DNA from: Bacillus proteolyticus
GTDB taxonomy: Bacteria > Bacillota > Bacilli > Bacillales > Bacillaceae_G
Direction of reading: 5' to 3'
DNA: 64,000 bases
Assembly (NCBI RefSeq): GCF_001884065.1
Contig: NZ_MACH01000142.1
Coordinates: 124,001-188,000, forward strand
The notes below the pieces were generated by a model. The model worked only from the letters and a program-made list of their open reading frames with translations, did no database searches and was not told where the DNA came from. Below are positions 1 to 9,204 of this stretch, piece by piece (position 1 is the first letter of the stretch; each line of letters begins with the position of its first letter). The translations under genes were made by a program, and so were the position numbers.

Positions 1-3000
1 AATTTTACACCAGAAGAAGTCGTATCGATAAATTGAACATTCGTCGCTGGCACTGTTCCGAGATTAAAAATCAATACATCATACGTTAAAATTTCTCCTA
101 CAGTCGCTACTTCTTTATCTACTAGTTTTAACGGAAAAATAAACGCTATATTAATCGTCGTAACGACTAAATTTGTTAATATCGTTTCCGTAATCGGTGG
201 TTCTTGCGGGTTTGGTTGCGAAGTAAATGTAACGTCTGCATCATTTAATATGACTTCATTATCTGGAATTTCTGTAATCGTCACTTGGAACGTTACCTCA
301 ATACTTCCGCCATTAATTAATAATGGCGTAACTGTAAATCCTATTTCTGGATTTACATCCAGTTGCTGCACCCCATCTATCGTTACACTATCTTCTACAA
401 ATGTCGTCCCTTCTGGTATGACATCTTGGAAGAACACATCTGTAACAGGTATAATTCCTACATTTGAAATTAACACGGTATACGTTAATACATCCCCAAC
501 TGTTCCAGTTGCAACGTCAACTGTTTTTGTTGCTGTTACTTCACCAGGAGGAGGTAACGGTATTGTAACTACTGTCGTATTACTTGAATTTGTCGTTGTT
601 ACAGGTGGTTGTAAAGGATTTAATAAGAACGTGGCTGTAGCAGATGCCGTATTTAATACTGCTCCGCGCGGGGATGGCGCAACTACTGTAACTTGGAACG
701 TTACAGTCAATGATGTCCCAGCTGCAATATTAGGAATCAGAAAACCAACATTTGGATCAAACCCAGGTTGTGGCGTTCCATTTATCGTTACACTATTTGC
801 TACAAATGTTGTTTCTAGAGCAATTGGATCAATGAAAGAAACATTCGTCGCTAGTACTGTGCCGTTATTCCGAATGACAACAGAATACGTGTAAGTTTCT
901 CCAAGTGCAGCTTGTTGTACAGATGAAGATTTTTGTATATTTAACTGTGCCGTATTTACTTGTGTCACTACAAAGTTACTATTCGTAACATTCGTTATAG
1001 GAGGCCCTGCCGGATTTATAAGGAAACTTGCAGTAACATTCGATTGATTTCTTATATTCCCTCCGCTTGGAACAATCGTCACTTTAACTTGAAACGTAAT
1101 TGTAGCGGTTTGCCCGACTGGAATATTTGTAACTGGAAAACCTTTCATAGGGTCCGCACCTTGCTGAACGACTCCATTTATCGTGACACTATTCGCTACA
1201 AATGTAGCTCCAGATGGGATTGGATCTTGAAAAATAATATTTGTGGCAGGAACAGTTCCTGTATTTTGAACACGAATCGTATATGTTAACGTATCTCCTA
1301 TACCTGCTTGTGATGTATTTACACTCTTTATTACATTAACTGAACCTACATTCACTCGCGTCACGACTATATTACTAATCGTTACAATTGTAATCGGTGG
1401 CTGCAAAGGACTTACTTGAAAATCTGCAGTTACATTTGCATTATTCGGAAGTACTCTATTCATTGGCACACTTGTGATTGACACTTGAAAAGTGACCGTT
1501 ACCATCCCTCCTACTGGAATATTAGCAAGTGGAAATCCAGTTGTTGGGTTTAAACCTGGTTGGGGCGTTCCATTTATCGTTACACTATTCGCTACAAACG
1601 TTGTTCCAGATGGAATCGGATCAAGGAATGATACATTTGTCGCTGCTACTGTTCCACTATTTTGTATAGTAACTGTATATGTTAGCGTATCTCCTTTACC
1701 AGCTTCACTTGCATTTACATTTTTCCTCACATTTAACCCTGAAGAATTCACCACTGTCATAACAGTATTACTTGGTACTGTTACAGTAATCGGTGGCTCT
1801 GTTGGATTTACAAGGAAATCTCCAGTTACATTCGCATTATTTACGACATTATTTCCTTGGGGAATTTCATCAATTAATACTTCAAACGTAACAATTACAC
1901 TCGCACCAGTAGGCAAATTATTTAATGGGAATCCAAGTTCTGGGTCAGCCCCTTCTTGTAAAACACCATTAACCAATACACTATTTTCAATAAATAATGT
2001 CCCTTGCGGAATTGAATCTTGGAAAAATACATTTGTAGCTGGTACACTACCTGCATTAATTATTTCGATTGTATATACTAAAACATCCCCTACCGTTGCA
2101 ACACTCGTATTCACAGATTTTATAACTTCAAAGCTCCCTGTTTGTACTGTCGTATTCACGACGTTACTCGGAACAGTAATAGTAACTGGTGGTTCACTCG
2201 GATTCACTTGAAAACTTGCGGATACAGTTGCACTATTTAAAATATCTTCATTTTCTGGATCCTGTACAATTAATACGTCAAATGTGACTACAACGGTTTG
2301 AGCCGCAGGAATATTTTGAAGAGAAAATCCTGTATTCGGATTCAATCCACTTTGCGGTACTCCATTAATCGTTACAGAATTTGCAACAAATGAAACAGCG
2401 GAAGAAATAGTGTCTTGGAAAAACACATTTGTTAACGGAACGTTTCCTGTATTTTGAACGGCAATCGTGTACGTTAAAGTATCTCCTACTGCCGCTTGAG
2501 CTGTATTTACTTCTTTTATTACATTTAAACCACCTGTATTAACTTGTGTTACAACTGTATTCGTTTGTCTATTAATCGTTACTGGCGGCTGATTCAAATT
2601 TCCAAACGTGCCGCTCGTATCTAAATTCCCATTGTCATTACAAATTTGTGATTGAAAGAAATTATTTGCGGGATTTCTCGGTCCGAATAATGCAACTGTA
2701 GCATTAGCGTTCGGCCCAAAACGAAGTTGATCTCCAACAATGTTAGAATCACCTTCTTGAGCAGTTACAAGTACTCTTCCTGTAACTGTCCCCGTAGACG
2801 GCGTTGCAAAACCAGAAATAATAGCATCAACTGGTGGCGATGAAGCATCGATGATTTCTTGACCTGCATACACTGATAAATTTCGAAGTGGTAAACTCGC
2901 ATTTTGATAAACTACCTCAAGTGTCCAGCCTACCGATCGACTAATAGTTGAATTGGCAGCAGTTCTCGCAGCAGGAACACTCCCAGTTGTATATGTCCCC

Positions 3001-3442
3001 GCTCCTCCTCCATTAACAAAGTTTGTTACATTGGCAGATCTAACGTAATAAAACTGATTCCCAACTGATCCTTGTTGAGCAGTTGCAGGATCTGGTGCAA
3101 CTGAAAATGTTCCTGCTGGTGTTGTAAACGAAATATTATCATTTAAAAATGCAGTAACATCCTCAGTATCAGTCCTGTATGTGCCAGCCCACACTAGTTC
3201 TGCGTATAAAAACTACTCCCTGCTGGAAGGTTTAAAATTGCACTTGAAGAATTTAATGGCCAATCATTTGTCGTTCCTGCTGGGAACCCTGGCACTTGAA
3301 GCGATGTATTTACTGTAGTAAATACATCAATCGTACCGAAGTTATTGCCTGGTGCAGGAGATGTAGGACTGAGTCCCAACGTGTTCCCAGTGAACGTGAC
3401 GGCACCAGTTACTGTCGTTGTAAAGCGATTCATAAAAGGCAC
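1..3442 (-). pseudogene. DUF11-repeat surface-type protein, frameshifted, 3' part beyond window
   Basis: The gene enters from the left edge and its 5' end lies near 3442 (GTG) or 3433 (ATG). The first 82 codons stay open to a TAG at 3194. A run of five T on the coding strand (about 3207-3211) explains the stop: with six T the frame continues as LYAELVWAGTYRTD and I could read it without a stop to base 1. After an N-terminal domain of about 290 residues come about seven tandem units of roughly 395 bp (132 residues), each with motifs like VGDTLTYTI, TNVxFxDPIPxGTxFVxNSVTING and VTFxV, the DUF11/conserved-repeat pattern of bacterial surface proteins. No signal peptide is visible at the N-terminus. 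I infer a cell- or spore-surface protein; function unknown. The deletion could be genuine inactivation or a sequencing error. Confidence 0.75.
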
Positions 3443-3475
3443 ATAATCATCTCATTTCATTTATAGTAAAAAGTG

Positions 3476-3508
3476 CTCTATACTATAAAATGTAGACAAA
3501 CTATAGAG
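3476..3508. promoter_or_regulatory. Imperfect palindrome between divergent genes
   Basis: CTCTATA and TATAGAG arms flank an AT-rich centre between the DUF11 gene and the divergent reductase gene. The element overlaps the likely -10 regions of both genes, so it could be an operator, but no known regulator motif is recognised. Confidence 0.25.
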
Positions 3509-3558
3509 TGTACGTTGTCCAACAAAATTCCGCACATACGAGAGGGGTTTATAAAATT

Positions 3559-4308
3559 ATGCGCTACGTAATCATAACAGGAACTTCACAAGGTTTAGGT
3601 GAGGCGATTGCCACGCAATTGTTAGAAGAAAATACAACGGTCATCTCTATTTCTAGAAGAGAAAATAAAGAGCTTACTAAACTCGCAGAGCAAAATAACA
3701 GCAATTGCATTTTCCATTCCTTAGATCTTCAAGATGTACATAATTTAGAAACTAACTTTAACGAAATCATTTCATCTATTAATGAAGAGGCTGTATCATC
3801 TATTCATTTAATTAATAATGCGGGCACAGTTGCACCTATGAAACCAATTGAAAAAGCTGAGAGCGGACTGTTCATTACGAACGTTCAAATTAATTTACTT
3901 GCACCTATGATTCTTACCTCCACTTTCATGAAACATACGAAAGATTGGAAAGTAGATAAACGTGTTATAAACATTTCATCTGGCGCAGGAAAAAATCCTT
4001 ATTTCGGATGGGGAGCTTATTGTACAACGAAAGCTGGCGTAAATATGTTTACACAGTGTGTAGCGACCGAAGAAAAAGAAAAAGAATATCCAGTAAAAAT
4101 CGTCGCTTTTGCACCTGGTGTTGTTGATACAAATATGCAAGCTCAAATTCGTGAAACAAATAAAGAAGACTTCATAAATTTAGATCGATTCATCGCATTA
4201 AAAGAAGAAGGAAAGCTACTGTTACCCGAATATGTTGCGAAGGCAATTCGTAGCTTACTAGAAACAGAGGACTTCCCGCAAGGTGAGGTAATTCGAATTG
4301 ATGAATAA
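3559..4308 (+). CDS. yueD: Short-chain dehydrogenase, (S)-benzoin-forming benzil reductase type
   Basis: This 249-residue cytoplasmic NAD(P)H-dependent reductase has the classical SDR layout: glycine-rich TGTSQGLG at residues 7-14, NNAG at 87-90, a serine near 140-141 and the catalytic Y154-x3-K158. Length and sequence resemble B. cereus/B. subtilis YueD, described as a benzil reductase forming (S)-benzoin; the physiological substrate is unknown. The ATG at 3559 is preferred over an upstream GTG at 3508 because GAGAGGGG lies about 12 bases before it and residues 1-6 begin the Rossmann strand. It is a single-gene unit, divergent from the DUF11 gene and closed by a terminator. Confidence 0.85.
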   Translation: MRYVIITGTSQGLGEAIATQLLEENTTVISISRRENKELTKLAEQNNSNCIFHSLDLQDVHNLETNFNEIISSINEEAVSSIHLINNAGTVAPMKPIEKAESGLFITNVQINLLAPMILTSTFMKHTKDWKVDKRVINISSGAGKNPYFGWGAYCTTKAGVNMFTQCVATEEKEKEYPVKIVAFAPGVVDTNMQAQIRETNKEDFINLDRFIALKEEGKLLLPEYVAKAIRSLLETEDFPQGEVIRIDE

Positions 4309-4309
4309 C

Positions 4310-4340
4310 AAAAAGGCACGCTATACTAGTGTGCCTTTTC
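4310..4340. terminator. Bidirectional terminator
   Basis: AAAGGCAC and GTGCCTTT arms around CTATACTA with A and T runs outside serve the reductase (+) and the GNAT gene (-). Confidence 0.85.
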
Positions 4341-4343
4341 ATT

Positions 4344-5171
4344 CTACTTCTCTAAGAATATAAGTACAGACTCCATAATCTCTTCATAACCAATTTCTTG
4401 ATAAATTTTATTTGATGTTGGATTTGCCAGATCAGTATATAATGTCGTTGTTCTGTAACCTTCATCTAACATACGTTGACTAAGTGCAGCTACACAATTT
4501 GATGCGTACCCTTTTTTCCGTTCTTCTTTCGGCGTATATACGAAATTAACTGTTATATTATTTGTAGTTGGTCTTGTTTTTGCAGCTACAGAGACTAATT
4601 TCCCGCCAACCTCCAGACCAAATAGACGGTTGGTAGTTATTAATGTATGTGCGGTTTGTTTCGCTTCCTCTTTCGTAGTAGGTAACTTCACGTCTTCACA
4701 AAATTGATATATCCATTTTTCTATTAATGGTAGCTCATCACTATTTATCGTACGAAAAATCCCATCGTTCCACTTCTTCTTTACTCGTTTTAATTCATAT
4801 ACACCTTGCTCCATTCCAACTACAATTTTTTTCTGTTCTAATATCGCAATCTCTTCAGCTAACTTCTTTATGACTTTCTTATTGCCAATGAAACCAGGAA
4901 TATCCGGATATACTTTCGTTAACTCCTTTGCAAGTTCCACTATATCCTCTTCCGCAATTTCAGAAGTTGCAACAATCATTTGTCTTTCCACAGTTTGAAG
5001 AAATACAATCGTAACCTCTTCTCCACGTTTCGCTACCGCCATAAATATCGGTTCTTGAACAACTTGTAAAACGCCTAATATTAAATTATTTGCCTGCTCA
5101 TTCTTTTCTAAAAATGATGTAACATCTTCTTTAAAACGGAGAACCTCTTCATATACGTGTAATTGAATCAT
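4344..5171 (-). CDS. GNAT family N-acetyltransferase
   Basis: The 275-residue protein ends in a GNAT fold: about residues 200-270 contain NFVYTPKEERKKGYASN, matching the acetyl-CoA pyrophosphate-binding motif (R/Q-x2-G-x-G/A), followed by LYTDLANPTSNKIYQEIGY, the usual last helix-strand. The N-terminal half is a less conserved extension. Substrate is unknown. The ATG at 5171 is chosen because GGGAAGAGA lies 5-13 bases upstream. It starts 66 bases after the argininosuccinate-lyase-like gene with no terminator between them, so the two are probably co-transcribed and end at the terminator at 4310-4340. Confidence 0.85.
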   Translation of the reverse strand: MIQLHVYEEVLRFKEDVTSFLEKNEQANNLILGVLQVVQEPIFMAVAKRGEEVTIVFLQTVERQMIVATSEIAEEDIVELAKELTKVYPDIPGFIGNKKVIKKLAEEIAILEQKKIVVGMEQGVYELKRVKKKWNDGIFRTINSDELPLIEKWIYQFCEDVKLPTTKEEAKQTAHTLITTNRLFGLEVGGKLVSVAAKTRPTTNNITVNFVYTPKEERKKGYASNCVAALSQRMLDEGYRTTTLYTDLANPTSNKIYQEIGYEEIMESVLIFLEK

Positions 5172-5237
5172 CGACAATCTCTTCCCTCGATTTATATTTT
5201 AATTAAGTATTGGCGATTAATTCATTAAATCCTCCTT

Positions 5238-6746
5238 TTACGATTCAATAATATTTGAAACTAATGTGTTCAAATCATTTTCAGCATGCAAAACTCTCTT
5301 CTTTTCCTTCTCAAATATCTCTTCTTCTTTTCGAAAAGATTCTTTGCGTTTTTGAATCATACGCTCCATCTCTTTTTTACTCGGACCACCATATACATTT
5401 CTTTTTTGAATAAAAGCTTCTGGTGATATAATTTCTTTCCACTCTTCTTCTAATAAAGTTACTCTTAACTTTTCTTGCAAGTACATATTTACTTCTTTGA
5501 AATGTAATTCATGTAATTCTTTCTTCTGCTGCATAGACATATTCGCAATCGTACTTGCTGCATGATGTGCATGCCGGAATGGTATTTCATAGTTCTTTGT
5601 TAAAACATCTGCGAAATCTGTAATCGTAATCGCGTGTTTATATGAACGACTTTTTAACGTTTCCGCTTCTACCTTCATCGTTCGAATAACTGCGTTCATA
5701 ATACAAAAAACACGAATCGCCTTTTCGATTCCTTTATATAAATACGGCTGCAAGTCATCCTCCGTATCGACAATATCGCCAAATGGTGTATTATGAATCA
5801 TTTGAAATACAGTAAAGGCTTCCCCTAAAGCAGTACTCGTAATAGCGCGTGCATGTTCAATTGAAACAGGATTTCGTTTTTGCGGCATAATGCTACTTAT
5901 TTGTACATATGGCTTCGCTACAGTAATCCCATCGTATTCTTTCGTCGCTAATAGTAAAAAATCATGAATCCATCTACTTGTGTTCGTCATAATAACCATT
6001 AGCAACGAACTAACTTCTAATAAATAATCCGCTCCAGCGACAGCATCATATGAGTTCTCAATTACATTTGTAAATCCCAGTAGCTGTGCCACTCGCTCTC
6101 GCTTAATCGGGAAACTTGTTGTAGAAAGGGCAGCTGCCCCCATTGGAGAATGATTTACAAAATGATACGCTTTTCTCGTTCGTTCCAAGTCTCTTTGCAT
6201 CGTATCGTAAATTGCTAAAACATAATGACCAAATGTTGTTGGTTGCGCTGGTTGTGTATGTGTATACGCAGGCATAATTGTTCCCATATGTTCCTCAGCG
6301 AGCTCCAGCATACTTTCTTGCAGCAATAAATGATGTTCCATTAACCGTAATACATATTGCCGCAAACTCATGCGATACATCGTTACACCCATATCATTTC
6401 TACTCCTACCGATATGCATATTACTGACAAATTCACACTTTGCTTCTTGAGAAAGTAAATGTTCAACTAAGAAAAAAAGATCTTCATGTTGCTCTGTATA
6501 TAGCAACTGATCCTTTGGAATTGCCCCTACCTTTTTAAGTGCTGTTAATATAGCTTTCGCTTCTTCTCTTTTCATTAGCTTTTCTTCAGTTAACATAATA
6601 ATATGTGCCCTATGCACTTGAAACATATCTTTCAATAAATAATTACGCTGAAAATCAAATACATGCTGTAGTACACAGTCTACATATGTTTTCCCAGGGA
6701 AATCAGCGCCTTCATTTTTAATAAACTCTTCTTTACTCTGTTTCAT
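5238..6746 (-). CDS. Argininosuccinate lyase family protein (paralogue)
   Basis: The 502-residue protein belongs to the fumarase/aspartase superfamily, whose members eliminate fumarate from a substrate as tetramers. Family marks are HIGRSRND (about 111-118), THTQPAQP (163-170) and the signature SSIMPQKRNP (284-293) that carries the mobile catalytic serine loop. It is about 40 residues longer than typical ArgH (near 460). No argG or other arginine gene is near; its only operon partner is a GNAT acetyltransferase. I therefore think it is a paralogue that may act on another argininosuccinate-like compound, but ordinary ArgH activity is possible. ATG 6746 follows AAAGGGG; a GTG lies one codon earlier. 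Confidence 0.8.
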   Translation of the reverse strand: MKQSKEEFIKNEGADFPGKTYVDCVLQHVFDFQRNYLLKDMFQVHRAHIIMLTEEKLMKREEAKAILTALKKVGAIPKDQLLYTEQHEDLFFLVEHLLSQEAKCEFVSNMHIGRSRNDMGVTMYRMSLRQYVLRLMEHHLLLQESMLELAEEHMGTIMPAYTHTQPAQPTTFGHYVLAIYDTMQRDLERTRKAYHFVNHSPMGAAALSTTSFPIKRERVAQLLGFTNVIENSYDAVAGADYLLEVSSLLMVIMTNTSRWIHDFLLLATKEYDGITVAKPYVQISSIMPQKRNPVSIEHARAITSTALGEAFTVFQMIHNTPFGDIVDTEDDLQPYLYKGIEKAIRVFCIMNAVIRTMKVEAETLKSRSYKHAITITDFADVLTKNYEIPFRHAHHAASTIANMSMQQKKELHELHFKEVNMYLQEKLRVTLLEEEWKEIISPEAFIQKRNVYGGPSKKEMERMIQKRKESFRKEEEIFEKEKKRVLHAENDLNTLVSNIIES

Positions 6747-6814
6747 CACCTTTTCCCCTTTCGCCTAAGTATTACTACCCATCATACCCAGCGATAGCTA
6801 AAAAGTGCTTGTAC

Positions 6815-6894
6815 ATAAAGTGAAACTTTAATCAGTGGGTGGTTCATCCCCCACTGATTATTAACCTTCACCAATCGGTCGTTTACGGAATAAA
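6815..6894. repeat. bcr1-type repeat, internally shortened copy
   Basis: Bounded by ATAAA at both ends. It shares the AAAGTGAAACTTTAATCAGT start and the CCCCCACTGATTATTA hairpin partner with the copies at 13578 and 41799, but lacks roughly the second half (80 bp against 148-159 bp). This matches what I know of the B. cereus group bcr1 element with TTTAT flanks. Confidence 0.8.
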
Positions 6895-6926
6895 AATAAA
6901 CTCGGCGCTCATAGCACCGAGTTTAT
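6893..6926 (-). terminator. Terminator of serine hydrolase gene
   Basis: AAATAAACTCGG and CCGAGTTTATTT arms; it overlaps the stop codon and touches the right end of the bcr1 copy. Confidence 0.75.
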
Positions 6927-8032
6927 TTAATAAAAGTCGCATCATACTTATCACTTTGCAACACTTGGAAGTGTAAATTTGCTAAATGTTTACGTATTTC
7001 AGCACTGTCATCTTCATTTAAATTATTCGCTAAAAATACAATTTCTGTACAGTTCCCGCGTTTATCCATTGCATAAACCGCTTTTGTAACTGTCCATGGT
7101 GTATAACCATTCTTTTGCCCCGCGTGTCTAAATGTTTTACGATATTTCTTGGCACTCATATCCGTTTCAACGATATCCGCCCACACTTTTTCTTCTGCTT
7201 CTGTCAAGCCACCTTTATGATTTGCCTTTTGAAGCAATACCATATAATCGTTTGCAGAAGCAGCCGGCAATCTATCCGACCAAATTTTATCGTAACGTTC
7301 TTCCAAATAAAGAGGAATTTCCTTCTGTAATAATGGGCCCTTCTTTTTTAAGCGTTCATGAATAATCATCGCATATTGACGATATTGCTCTTGAGACATT
7401 TCTTTTAGCTTTTTCTCTATTTTATATTTTGGAACATGTAGTTCTTTATGCAAATATCCCGGAATGTATAAAGATGAAACGATCGGAAATAGTGGTTGAT
7501 GTGCAGGAAGCGATAAACTTTGTAAATTACGATTAATGTTATCTAATCCTAACACTTCCATTAAGTACTCAGTATTCGCATTTGAACTGAACTTAACCAT
7601 ACCTTTTGCAACTTCCTCTAAAGAGACTGCTCCTTCAGTTATTTTTTCTTTTTTTTGCAAATAACTTTGCCATCTGTCTTGTGCACCACCATCTGTATTC
7701 GGCACATAATAACGATTCACATCATTAATTGAAACGAAACTAGACGGGTCGATTTTCCCCTCTGTAACTTGTTTCGTATATTCAAGCGCCACAATTAACT
7801 TCATCGTACTAGCAACTGGCAATACAACATCTGGATTTACAGAATACACAACTTTATCATTTCTCTTTACTAGAAGAGCGCTATTTTTTTCATCTTTATG
7901 TTCTTCAATAAAAGATGCTATATACTGCGCATCATCATTATTTGAACTCCACACTTTTTTCACTAAAAAGTTACCCGAGATTAGCAAAACGAAAATACCC
8001 ACAATCACTGCGCATACTATAGTTTTTTTCAA
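6923..8032 (-). CDS. Membrane-anchored or secreted class A beta-lactamase-like serine hydrolase
   Basis: The 369-residue protein starts with a signal/anchor sequence (residues 4-23 hydrophobic, no clear lipobox). The penicillin-binding/beta-lactamase fold is shown by S75-T-M-K78 (SxxK nucleophile), S150-N-A-N153 in place of the SDN loop, and a weak KxG-like third motif (QKNGYTP, about 305-311). The departures from canonical SDN and KTG make true antibiotic hydrolysis doubtful; a peptidoglycan- or ester-directed hydrolase is as likely. It is monocistronic, with a hairpin on each side. Confidence 0.75.
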   Translation of the reverse strand: MKKTIVCAVIVGIFVLLISGNFLVKKVWSSNNDDAQYIASFIEEHKDEKNSALLVKRNDKVVYSVNPDVVLPVASTMKLIVALEYTKQVTEGKIDPSSFVSINDVNRYYVPNTDGGAQDRWQSYLQKKEKITEGAVSLEEVAKGMVKFSSNANTEYLMEVLGLDNINRNLQSLSLPAHQPLFPIVSSLYIPGYLHKELHVPKYKIEKKLKEMSQEQYRQYAMIIHERLKKKGPLLQKEIPLYLEERYDKIWSDRLPAASANDYMVLLQKANHKGGLTEAEEKVWADIVETDMSAKKYRKTFRHAGQKNGYTPWTVTKAVYAMDKRGNCTEIVFLANNLNEDDSAEIRKHLANLHFQVLQSDKYDATFIK

Positions 8033-8083
8033 GTAAAATTCCTCTCCTATTGTGTAACTCTTCTCTATTTATCTCTTAAAAAC

Positions 8084-8127
8084 AAAATAATGGAGATGAT
8101 TATTTAAATAATCATCTCCATTATTTT
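8084..8127 (-). terminator. Perfect 44-bp palindromic terminator
   Basis: The two 22-base arms (AAAATAATGGAGATGATTAT and TT, then the exact complement) are fully complementary with the axis between 8105 and 8106. It ends the nucleoside hydrolase gene. Confidence 0.8.
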
Positions 8128-8149
8128 AACTTGTATGCTCCTATTATGT

Positions 8150-9082
8150 CTACGTCATAATTTTCACAAAATCTTCAAGAAACTTTTTATAATGTAATGA
8201 CCAACCAATTCTCACCCAATTTTTCAATGCTTTCGCATCAGGTTGCGGGCGAAAATCAGCGATACTTTCTCCTTTTGCAACTCCAACCGTATCGACATCA
8301 ACACGGCGATACACGTAATCTAAAAGAGATGGATTTGCCGCTACCATCATTGTAACAACGTCATGTACTGGACTACCTGTTATTTTTGGATTTAACTTTT
8401 TATAAGCTTTATAATAATACGTAAATATCGGTTCAATTAACTTATTAAAACTTGTTTTAGAGTGTTTCGTAATATACTTTACCATCTCCGGCGTAATAAT
8501 AGCTTCAGATGTAACGTTAAGTGGCACTAATGTCACATTCTTGGCATTTTGCATAACTAATTGCGACGCAATGGGATCACCATGAAAATTCGCCTCCGCG
8601 ACTGGTGTAACATTACCAGGCATTAAGAAAGCACCGCCCATTATATAATACTCTTTCACATACTTCATCATCGGTTTTTCTAAAATAAATGCTGTCGCTA
8701 GTGTCGTTGATCTGCCAGCATCAACAATGATTAATTCACCTTTATACTTTTCAAGAATATCAAAAAATGCACAAAAAGGTTTTATATTAGGTGAAAATGC
8801 TTTTGGCGGTTTAATAGGACCTAAGCCATCTGCCCCATGAATCTCCGGGTAATACGTCACAAAATCCCCGGATAAAGGGATTTTCGCACCATTAATAACA
8901 GGTATATCTTCCCTTCCCGCCATTTGCAATAAATATGCCGCATTAGTCGTTGCTTTTTCTTGCGTTACATTCCCGTATCCTGTTACAACACCAACAATAT
9001 CAACATCAGGATGCATAATTCCATACATGATGGCTAAAGAGTCATCAATTCCCGGGTCTCCCAAAAACAACACTTTTTTCAT
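8150..9082 (-). CDS. Inosine-uridine preferring nucleoside hydrolase family protein
   Basis: The 310-residue cytoplasmic enzyme is expected to hydrolyse ribonucleosides to base and ribose. The calcium-binding signature appears as D9-P-G-I-D13-D14 at the N-terminus, and SPVHDVVT (about 246-253) supplies the conserved His-Asp of the C-terminal active-site wall. The start at 9082 puts the first beta strand directly after the initiator and has GAGGT upstream; an in-frame ATG at 9130 would add 16 unconserved residues. Downstream is a strong palindromic terminator. Exact substrate preference is unknown. Confidence 0.85.
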   Translation of the reverse strand: MKKVLFLGDPGIDDSLAIMYGIMHPDVDIVGVVTGYGNVTQEKATTNAAYLLQMAGREDIPVINGAKIPLSGDFVTYYPEIHGADGLGPIKPPKAFSPNIKPFCAFFDILEKYKGELIIVDAGRSTTLATAFILEKPMMKYVKEYYIMGGAFLMPGNVTPVAEANFHGDPIASQLVMQNAKNVTLVPLNVTSEAIITPEMVKYITKHSKTSFNKLIEPIFTYYYKAYKKLNPKITGSPVHDVVTMMVAANPSLLDYVYRRVDVDTVGVAKGESIADFRPQPDAKALKNWVRIGWSLHYKKFLEDFVKIMT

Positions 9083-9164
9083 CGACCTCAACTCCATCCC
9101 CTCAGTTGTTATTAATTTATGAATAGTCATGGATATACAGAATAAAAAAGAATAAATTCATACG

Positions 9165-9193
9165 AAAAAACGCAGCCCTATACGGACTGCGTT
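9165..9193 (-). terminator. panF terminator
   Basis: AACGCAG/CTGCGTT hairpin with an A run on the + strand, directly after the panF stop. Confidence 0.75.
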
Positions 9194-9204
9194 CTCCATC
9201 TTAT

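Noticed and set aside
250-2211. Plus-strand reading frames of 214 and 239 codons
   Set aside because: They lie opposite the DUF11 repeats; the low-stop antisense frame comes from Thr/Val-rich repeat codons, and no ribosome sites exist.
1-2560. CRISPR or DNA-level repeat array
   Set aside because: The 395-bp periodicity is coding DUF11 units with variable DNA, without short identical repeats and spacers.
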